Positions 58,565 through 64,000 of a DNA stretch of 64,000 nt are shown here, in pieces. The position numbers were made by a program, and so were the translations under genes. Below the pieces are notes generated by a model. It had not been told where the DNA came from. It searched no databases and saw nothing but the letters and a program-made list of their open reading frames with translations. How positions within the stretch are numbered: the stretch's first letter is position 1; the number at the start of each line of letters is the position of its first letter. The DNA comes from Granulosicoccus sp045106475 (GTDB taxonomy: Bacteria; Pseudomonadota; Gammaproteobacteria; Granulosicoccales; Granulosicoccaceae): NCBI GenBank assembly GCA_045106475.1, contig JBGCEO010000093.1, positions 1 to 64,000 on the forward strand. The letters are read 5' to 3'.

Positions 58565-60064
58565 TTAAATCGAAATGGGCGGTTCAGCCTGGGCTTTCTC
58601 ATTGATAGCCTTGTCTCCATTAGGATTCATATCATCATCTCGCGTCAGGGCTTGCGGATTTTTAGCACCGAAGTACTGGTAGACCGTTGAAGCGATAGCC
58701 AGTGGTTCAGCCTCATAGCTATCTTCAGTCGGTCGGGTGTACTGTCGGTTCTGGTTGGCAGCACCGAATACTTCAGTTTTGCCCACTACCTTGCCAAGCG
58801 CACCAGCCGGACGAATGGCACTGCCTCCCAGCGTGTACAGGTTTTGGTTGTTGCCGTGATCCCAACCTTCAGAGTTGTTCAAATTGACGTTTCTGCCAAA
58901 GTCACCGTGCACCTTGATGATAATGTTGTCAGTGGATCGACTACCTCCATATGCCGAATCAGAATACTTGATGTGTTTGGTCGCAACGCGCAATGCTTCC
59001 ATCACTTGATTCATTCTGGGTACGTAATCTTCAATGGCTGAGCTGTGATCATCCCAGCCACCCAGTCCACCGCCAACCGTGATAAATAACGAATCCTGAT
59101 TCTCGACAGCCAGTGTCACTGCGGCTTTTATTCTTCCACTGAAACGATTGTTGGCCGGGTACATGAGATAACCTGTGTTGGGGTCAACGTCGGGATCTGG
59201 CTCTCCTGATGCCTGTTGAGGTGGAGAAGGCAGTGGAGAGTCTGCCGCGTTTTGAAGTTCGCCAATCAGCTGTTCCATGGTGTGCCGCAATTCAAAACCT
59301 TCTGCTACCTTTCTATAGCGAATGCGCTGTGACGTATCAACGACTCGGGCGATCAGTGCATCAAGCTCAACTCCATGATCATCACGGCCCCGACTGTAGG
59401 GATTGTCAAACTGCTCGTCCAGGCTGAGTCCCCTTAATTGCAATGGCAACTTACCGTCAGGGTCTCTGACGAAAGCTGTGCTGCTACCTTCGAAAGATAT
59501 AAAAGGCAAAACCAGTTGATTGAGTCCTTTGCCCCGTAGTTGCGAGGAACCATTCAGCAGATCGCGATTGGCATTGAGCAAGGCCGCAATCGTTGACCCC
59601 ATACCTGGCGCAGCATCGATAGCGAGTGAGCCCTTCAAACTCGAAAACACACTGGGTCGATGCGACTGCGTATTGTTTTTGCGACGATGAATGGTACGGT
59701 AGACAGACATATCCCCAGCGGCGAGCATGTCTTCCATCGCATTGCCACCTGCACTGGCCCAAAAGCCATGTTCAGTGACCTGACCACCATCAGCCTGCAT
59801 TTGCCTTAGCTGTTCTGGATACGGGTTTTGTGAATTACGATTGATCAGATCCATGTTGCTCAAGTTGCCAGCCAGTTCTGAGGGACCACCGTAGAGAAAC
59901 ACGTTGATTACCTGCGGCATGATGCCTGGCAGTTGGTAATCAGCGCTGTCTAGAATCGGCATGGCGGCGGCTTGATTAACGAATCCAGGCACGCCAAACA
60001 AACTCGGCGCTGTAGCACCGATACCTAGCAGGGATGTTCTTCTCAAAAAGTCACGACGATTCAT
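58565..60064 (-). CDS. DUF1501 family Tat-exported protein
   Basis: This is a 499-residue protein of the DUF1501 family (sulfatase/alkaline-phosphatase-like fold, uncharacterised). The N-terminus MNRRDFLRRTSLLGIGATAP is a typical twin-arginine signal. Later landmarks are NVFLYGGPSELAGNLSNMD, FITVGGGLGGWDDHS and IKVHGDFGRN. Members are commonly encoded beside DUF1800 proteins. Here the upstream partner on the same strand is only distantly DUF1800-like. Exported folded with a cofactor is implied by the Tat signal; the function is unknown. Confidence 0.88.
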   Translation of the reverse strand: MNRRDFLRRTSLLGIGATAPSLFGVPGFVNQAAAMPILDSADYQLPGIMPQVINVFLYGGPSELAGNLSNMDLINRNSQNPYPEQLRQMQADGGQVTEHGFWASAGGNAMEDMLAAGDMSVYRTIHRRKNNTQSHRPSVFSSLKGSLAIDAAPGMGSTIAALLNANRDLLNGSSQLRGKGLNQLVLPFISFEGSSTAFVRDPDGKLPLQLRGLSLDEQFDNPYSRGRDDHGVELDALIARVVDTSQRIRYRKVAEGFELRHTMEQLIGELQNAADSPLPSPPQQASGEPDPDVDPNTGYLMYPANNRFSGRIKAAVTLAVENQDSLFITVGGGLGGWDDHSSAIEDYVPRMNQVMEALRVATKHIKYSDSAYGGSRSTDNIIIKVHGDFGRNVNLNNSEGWDHGNNQNLYTLGGSAIRPAGALGKVVGKTEVFGAANQNRQYTRPTEDSYEAEPLAIASTVYQYFGAKNPQALTRDDDMNPNGDKAINEKAQAEPPISI

Positions 60065-60135
60065 AGGGTCTATCCGAATAGGTTTATATGTGCAGTCCTT
60101 GGATGACTGCGAGTTTTGTGTTTCTTGATTGCTTA

Positions 60136-62019
60136 TCAGCGCAGTCTGGGCATGTAGTACAGCTCAGGTAGGCGCGATAAATAATCCATCGTAATCACAG
60201 CGATATCATCGAGCCGTCCATTACGTGCGAATGCATAGTCAAATTCACTATCCAGGTGACCATTTTCGCGAAACAGCTTTGTCAGTTGAAAACGCTCGAC
60301 GCTGCTGGCGCGTCGCTGAGCAGCGCTAAGAAACAGATAGTCGACTAGTTGGGAAACAGTCAGATCATCGATCTTGCTATACAGCGCCAGGCTCTGTTCG
60401 TACTCTGCCAATTCGATATCGTACTCGTTCCTTTCTTCAGCAGAGAGTGCATCCACTGCTTCTTGATATTCTTCCACTGCGGCAGCGTGGCTCGCAATTT
60501 CTTTTGCTGTAGCGTCTTGTGCTAATGGTTCTATGGGTCTGGGTGATGGAGCGCCTGGTTGCTCTACACCTAGCGGATTGCGCCAGCGCCTATAGTCCAG
60601 CATCAGCGTTTCGCGTAGCGCTTTATGGTAGTTGCCGAAGCTCAGACTATCCAGTGGTACAGAAGCTACTCTACCTAACTTAAGCGACATGGCGGGCCAA
60701 CCCATTTCGGACATATTGGTTCTCGATAGCGAACCGCGTCCTCCGACAATTCCTTTGAACAAATCAGGATGTGCTTGCCATTGAAGTCGCTTCGCCATGG
60801 GCAGATAGCTTTCTTCGAATGAACGAGCTCGTTCTGTATCTAACAGATAGGTTTCGGAGAACAGAATAGCGAGAAAAATGTCTTCGAAGGTAATCGGGTT
60901 TGTGGCACTTATCGACTGTGTGATTGATAGGCGTTCTTCAACACTATGACCTGTATAGAAGTAGTCCACCAAAACACTGACAACCCGAGGAATCAGTAGC
61001 GGGTGGCTGGCAATAACATCATAAAAATCGCGACAGTTAACAACGTATTTATTCAGCACCAGTACCGGCTCGACATTGGGGTAGTCGGTGTAGGCCAACT
61101 TGTAGCCTTCTGACTCGTCTGTCAGATAAAGGTCCTGGCATGCCTGTGATGCAAGAGGTACTTCCTTGTCGTTGTCGAATATACCGAGATAGATCTCCAT
61201 CATTTCACGAGTATTGTCTTCCGGTGATCTGAACCGCCGCCAGTTCTGCACGCTGTTCTGGTGTGTGGCAACCATTGCGCGGACACTTTGTTTTCCCATA
61301 ATGCCCAGATCAAGTCGCCGGAACAGGTTCTGTACATCGGTGATGTCTGCGCTATCAATCTCTTCCGCAGGTGAAAACAGGATTGTATTTGCCAAATGCC
61401 ATGACATCCATTGTGAAAAGGCATCTCTACTGAGTGGGTAGTGAAACAAGCGCGCCAGTGGCATTTGCTTGGGTTTGTTCTGGTCAAAATAGTAAGCAGC
61501 CTCAATAGGTGCCGATTGCCCTTGATCGTCAAGTGCATACTCATCACCAACGATTTGCTGATCGTGCAGGCTACGAACTTCCGGTGGCAAATCCTGTTGC
61601 AACAGGGCTTTTACTGAGCTTAAGCTCGGTGCTGAGCTATTGCGGGCTGTTAGCACGCTGCCGCCGTCAAGTGAGTAAAAATCCTCAACTGGTACGCCGC
61701 TGTACAGGGTTGAGTACAGTTTATTGATAACGCTGTACTGATCGTCAAGTGACATGCCATTGAATCGGGCATCAGATAAAGGTACCGCTGAACCCTGTGC
61801 CGGTGTGTTAGCTACAGGCGATGCTCCACCCAGACTGGGAGCTTCTGGAGCGCAGCTCTGCAATACCAGTGCGAGAACACTAAGTGCGGAGCTGTGAAAG
61901 AAGAGTTTACGTCGTGGTTTAGCTGTTGCGCTGCTACCACCATCAGGCAGTGAAAATAAGTTTTTATGGCGTTCTGCATCATGCAGGACAGAATCAGGCG
62001 AGATGTGAAGACCACTCAT
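60136..62019 (-). CDS. Large lipoprotein, divergent DUF1800-like partner of DUF1501
   Basis: This is a 627-residue predicted lipoprotein: 36 polar residues, then RRKLFFHSSALSVLALVLQSC with the lipidated Cys56. The segment DNTREMMEIYLGIFD resembles the DUF1800 pattern ENYARELLELHTLG, and the C-terminal YLSRLPELYYMPRLR is like the last element of such proteins. A Glu-rich coiled-coil-prone insertion (about 515-560) is not usual. An AAGGA precedes the ATG. I regard the DUF1800 link as tentative. It is co-transcribed with the DUF1501 gene 71 bp downstream. Confidence 0.6.
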   Translation of the reverse strand: MSGLHISPDSVLHDAERHKNLFSLPDGGSSATAKPRRKLFFHSSALSVLALVLQSCAPEAPSLGGASPVANTPAQGSAVPLSDARFNGMSLDDQYSVINKLYSTLYSGVPVEDFYSLDGGSVLTARNSSAPSLSSVKALLQQDLPPEVRSLHDQQIVGDEYALDDQGQSAPIEAAYYFDQNKPKQMPLARLFHYPLSRDAFSQWMSWHLANTILFSPAEEIDSADITDVQNLFRRLDLGIMGKQSVRAMVATHQNSVQNWRRFRSPEDNTREMMEIYLGIFDNDKEVPLASQACQDLYLTDESEGYKLAYTDYPNVEPVLVLNKYVVNCRDFYDVIASHPLLIPRVVSVLVDYFYTGHSVEERLSITQSISATNPITFEDIFLAILFSETYLLDTERARSFEESYLPMAKRLQWQAHPDLFKGIVGGRGSLSRTNMSEMGWPAMSLKLGRVASVPLDSLSFGNYHKALRETLMLDYRRWRNPLGVEQPGAPSPRPIEPLAQDATAKEIASHAAAVEEYQEAVDALSAEERNEYDIELAEYEQSLALYSKIDDLTVSQLVDYLFLSAAQRRASSVERFQLTKLFRENGHLDSEFDYAFARNGRLDDIAVITMDYLSRLPELYYMPRLR

Positions 62020-62221
62020 AGACGCATCCTTTGAAACTCGTTTCTTGGCTGAACAGTTTTAGCGGAGCACGATGTACTCACATTGACTAACATTATGGAA
62101 ACATGGTGGAAAGTGTGATGAGAGCATCGGTATGGGTGTTAAAGGTAATGTTTAAACCCGTCTGCCTGCCGATTAGTGTGAATACTAAACAGGCACTGCG
62201 AAGCCTACCTATTTTTCTATT

Positions 62222-63109
62222 GTGAACGATTTAAATCTCATTCAACGTGGTGCCATATGGGTCGGAGAGTTTCGAGCTATGGCCAGCCCCTGCGAGATAC
62301 ACATAGAAATACGTTCCAGAAAACGCGCACTAGCATTGATGTTGCAAGCCAGGCAGGAAGCATTGCGTATCGAGAAATTGTTTAGCCGGTATCGTCAAGA
62401 CAACGTTGTACACCGAATTAACTCCAGTCAGGGTCGCACAATAACCGTGGATGCAGAAACAGCGCGCATGCTCGACTTCGCCGAGCAGTGTTTCGATCTG
62501 TCAGACGGATTATTTGATATCACTTCGGGTGTGTTGCGAAAAGTATGGCTATTTGATGGTTCTTCGAGCTTGCCCTGTCAGCATGAAATACAGCAACTGT
62601 TGAGCCGCGTTGGCTGGGAAAAAGTGACCTGGCAATCACCTCACTTTTCATTGCCAGCCGGTATGCAGATTGATTTAGGGGGCATCGGCAAAGAGTATGC
62701 AGTTGATCGCACTGTTGCATTGTTGAAGGAGTCAGTAGACGTACCGTTCATGGTTAATTTTGGCGGTGATCTACATGCAGCCGCAGCACCTGAGAGCACT
62801 GGCGCCTGGACGGTTGGTATAGAGGCCGTTAGTCATGCACAGGGTGTTGTAAAATCATTGCAACTTAAAAGAGGCGCATTGACGACCAGTGGTGATGCGC
62901 AGCGATACGTGCTTAGTGACGGCGTTCGCTATGGCCATGTGTTGAATCCTGCAACCGGCTGGCCAACACCGGATTCGCCTTCATCAGTGACCGTCGCGGG
63001 TAATTCTTGCCTTGAAGCAGGAATATTGTCAACGCTTGCAATCTTGAATGGCAGCAACGCCGAGCGTTTTCTGGATGAGCAGGGTGTCACGTATTGGTGT
63101 CAACGATAG
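62222..63109 (+). CDS. apbE: FAD:protein FMN transferase without an export signal
   Basis: ApbE-family enzymes transfer FMN from FAD to a Thr or Ser of target proteins through a phosphoester bond. The 295-residue protein has MASPCEIHIE, SRYRQDNVVHRIN, the FAD-site segment IDLGGIGKEYAVDR (about 157-170), RGALTTSGDAQRYV and HVLNPATGWP, all standard landmarks. Unlike the best-known periplasmic ApbE lipoproteins, it starts MNDLNLIQRGAIWVGEF without a signal peptide. The GTG at 62222 is the start. It is followed on the same strand by DUF4266 and DUF3570 genes, which I expect to be its partners or substrates. Confidence 0.93.
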   Translation: MNDLNLIQRGAIWVGEFRAMASPCEIHIEIRSRKRALALMLQARQEALRIEKLFSRYRQDNVVHRINSSQGRTITVDAETARMLDFAEQCFDLSDGLFDITSGVLRKVWLFDGSSSLPCQHEIQQLLSRVGWEKVTWQSPHFSLPAGMQIDLGGIGKEYAVDRTVALLKESVDVPFMVNFGGDLHAAAAPESTGAWTVGIEAVSHAQGVVKSLQLKRGALTTSGDAQRYVLSDGVRYGHVLNPATGWPTPDSPSSVTVAGNSCLEAGILSTLAILNGSNAERFLDEQGVTYWCQR

Positions 63110-63250
63110 GCCAAAAGCCGTTATGCGCGTCTCAGGCTGATGCCGGCATGATGAATTAATCCATTCTGTAACTCAAAGACGCTGTGGGATGAGCCGATAA
63201 GTTTGTATCGGTTGAGCACTATGATTCTCAACGCTACTCGCAGGTCGCAC

Positions 63251-63511
63251 ATGTTTAGATTCTCACGCTGCTCTAGTGCAAAACTTGTTTTGAGCATTGG
63301 AATGCTCTGTAGTGCAACGGCCTGTTCCACAGCTGGTGATATCTTATCAATTTCTGAAGTGAAACCTTGGGAGCGGGGTACATTAGCCCGTGAAGATATG
63401 CAGATTGTTACTGATGCGCTTGAACAAAGTGTTGATGAACACATCTACTTTTCCAAGGAAGCATCTACCGGTGGTATGAGCGTACAGGGTGGAGGTTGTG
63501 GTTGTAATTGA
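63251..63511 (+). CDS. DUF4266 lipoprotein
   Basis: This is an 86-residue protein with a signal segment (about 8-25) ending in a lipobox-like SATAC (Cys25). The DUF4266 core VKPWERGTLAREDMQIV and HIYFSKEASTGGMSVQGGGCGCN follows. The Gly-rich tail with a C-G-C motif at the very C-terminus is strongly conserved in the family and suggests metal or redox chemistry. The ATG at 63251 is chosen because the upstream frame start adds 16 unrelated residues. Its stop overlaps the DUF3570 start by one base. Confidence 0.85.
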   Translation: MFRFSRCSSAKLVLSIGMLCSATACSTAGDILSISEVKPWERGTLAREDMQIVTDALEQSVDEHIYFSKEASTGGMSVQGGGCGCN

Positions 63512-64000
63512 TGAGTGGATTACGCCATAAACTAGGCCTTGCCGCCTGTACTCTGGTTGCAGCTGGCAGTGCTAACACCCAGGCTGCCGATGGCCCCTGG
63601 CAGGTTGACACCTCTTACTTGTCCTATGTAGAGGCGGATGATCGAGTAGCGGTATCAAAAACGTTGGCTAACCTGACACGCCAGGACGAGCGTGGCACTC
63701 TGAATGTAAATCTGGTGCATGACACTATGTCAGGTGCATCGCCGACAGGTGCCATTCGCAGTACTGATTCTGCTGTCACCTATACAAGTGCTTCCGGTGG
63801 AACCGGATTCAATGCCGGCAGCGGCGGCGATTATTCGATGAGTTCGTTTGAAGATACTCGAATACAGGCAGGCCTTGGATGGGAAAAAGAACAGCGTCGT
63901 GGTTTAACCATCAACTATGGTGGGGCGGTGTCCAATGAATCCGACTATGAATCCTTTGGTGGTAACGTGGGTGTGTCCCGGGAATCTAACGATGGGATTA
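63511..64000 (+). CDS. DUF3570 outer-membrane-type protein (3' end outside window)
   Basis: The frame from ATG 63511 stays open to the window end (163 codons). It begins with a Sec signal MSGLRHKLGLAACTLVAAGS ending near QAAD, followed by amphipathic beta-strands (VDTSYLSYVEADDRVAVSK, LTINYGGAVSNESDYES) typical of beta-barrel DUF3570 proteins. DTMSGASPTG at 71-80 is conserved in the family as I remember it and resembles the ApbE flavinylation motif D-x-x-[ST]-G-A-[ST]. Translation is coupled to DUF4266 by a one-base overlap. Confidence 0.85.
   Translation, partial: MSGLRHKLGLAACTLVAAGSANTQAADGPWQVDTSYLSYVEADDRVAVSKTLANLTRQDERGTLNVNLVHDTMSGASPTGAIRSTDSAVTYTSASGGTGFNAGSGGDYSMSSFEDTRIQAGLGWEKEQRRGLTINYGGAVSNESDYESFGGNVGVSRESNDGI

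Noticed and set aside
63121..63444. 107-codon minus-strand frame overlapping the DUF4266 gene.
   Set aside because: It runs antisense to the well-supported DUF4266 lipoprotein and has no recognisable feature.
1..64000. tRNA, rRNA, CRISPR arrays, insertion sequences, prophage or integrase genes.
   Set aside because: No cloverleaf, spaced direct repeat array, transposase-like frame or phage gene was visible on reading. Short or degenerate copies could still escape inspection by eye.

Overview
This window looks like the chromosome of a free-living, aerobic, probably marine gammaproteobacterium. The inference rests on an ftsYEX-rpoH block, a tsaD/rpsU/yqeY neighbourhood, a Pseudomonas-like cytochrome c oxidase operon (DUF2244, coxBA, small ORF, ctaG, coxC, then SURF1 and DUF2909), an E. 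coli-type nhaR, an NsrR-type Rrf2 regulator and rpmBG. I cannot name the species. Housekeeping genes dominate. I see no insertion sequence, phage, CRISPR array, rRNA or tRNA gene.

Layout. 1-6.1 kb: hemE (cut by the window edge), a GltD-family oxidoreductase, yqeY, rpsU, tsaD, plsY and a BioC-like methyltransferase. 6.2-14.7 kb: a caa3-type cytochrome oxidase locus with its assembly factors but without heme A synthase. 14.8-22.7 kb: a complete mrpABCDEFG sodium/proton antiporter operon, a YrbG-type calcium/sodium exchanger and the sodium-responsive regulator nhaR. 22.8-25.6 kb: an OmpR/histidine-kinase pair and an OsmC protein. 25.6-31.9 kb: rpoH, ftsX, ftsE, ftsY, rsmD, coaD, a 2[4Fe-4S] ferredoxin and mutM. 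31.9-37.5 kb: a GldA/F/G-like ABC system, an acyl desaturase and rpmBG. 37.6-45.6 kb: folB, a MidA-like methyltransferase, uppP, small unknowns, VanZ-like, DUF3179, cca, a zinc aminopeptidase and DUF3565. 45.5-52.2 kb: nsrR and gltBD. 52.6-58.5 kb: an NDUFA9-like protein facing a cytoplasmic molybdenum sulfite dehydrogenase (soeABC). 58.6-62.0 kb: a DUF1501 protein with a divergent lipoprotein partner. 62.2-64.0 kb: apbE, DUF4266 and the start of a DUF3570 protein.

How the genes work together. The oxidase, the Mrp antiporter, the YrbG exchanger and NhaR suggest proton-driven respiration coupled to active sodium export in a salty habitat. SoeABC would feed electrons from sulfite oxidation into the quinone pool. 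GltBD and a second GltD of another subfamily serve nitrogen assimilation or an unknown redox task.

Two observations stand out. First, a perfect CIRCE element (TTAGCACTC-N9-GAGTGCTAA) lies just upstream of rpoH, which implies that the HrcA repressor controls the heat-shock sigma factor. Second, the DUF3570 protein at the right edge carries a D-x-x-S-G-A-S-x-T sequence resembling the FMN-attachment motif of ApbE substrates. It lies directly downstream of an ApbE gene that has no export signal, which suggests a poorly described flavinylated envelope system. Other points are a MrpA lacking its first membrane helix, several strong DNA palindromes upstream of likely regulated genes, and a 14-bp degenerate tandem repeat.
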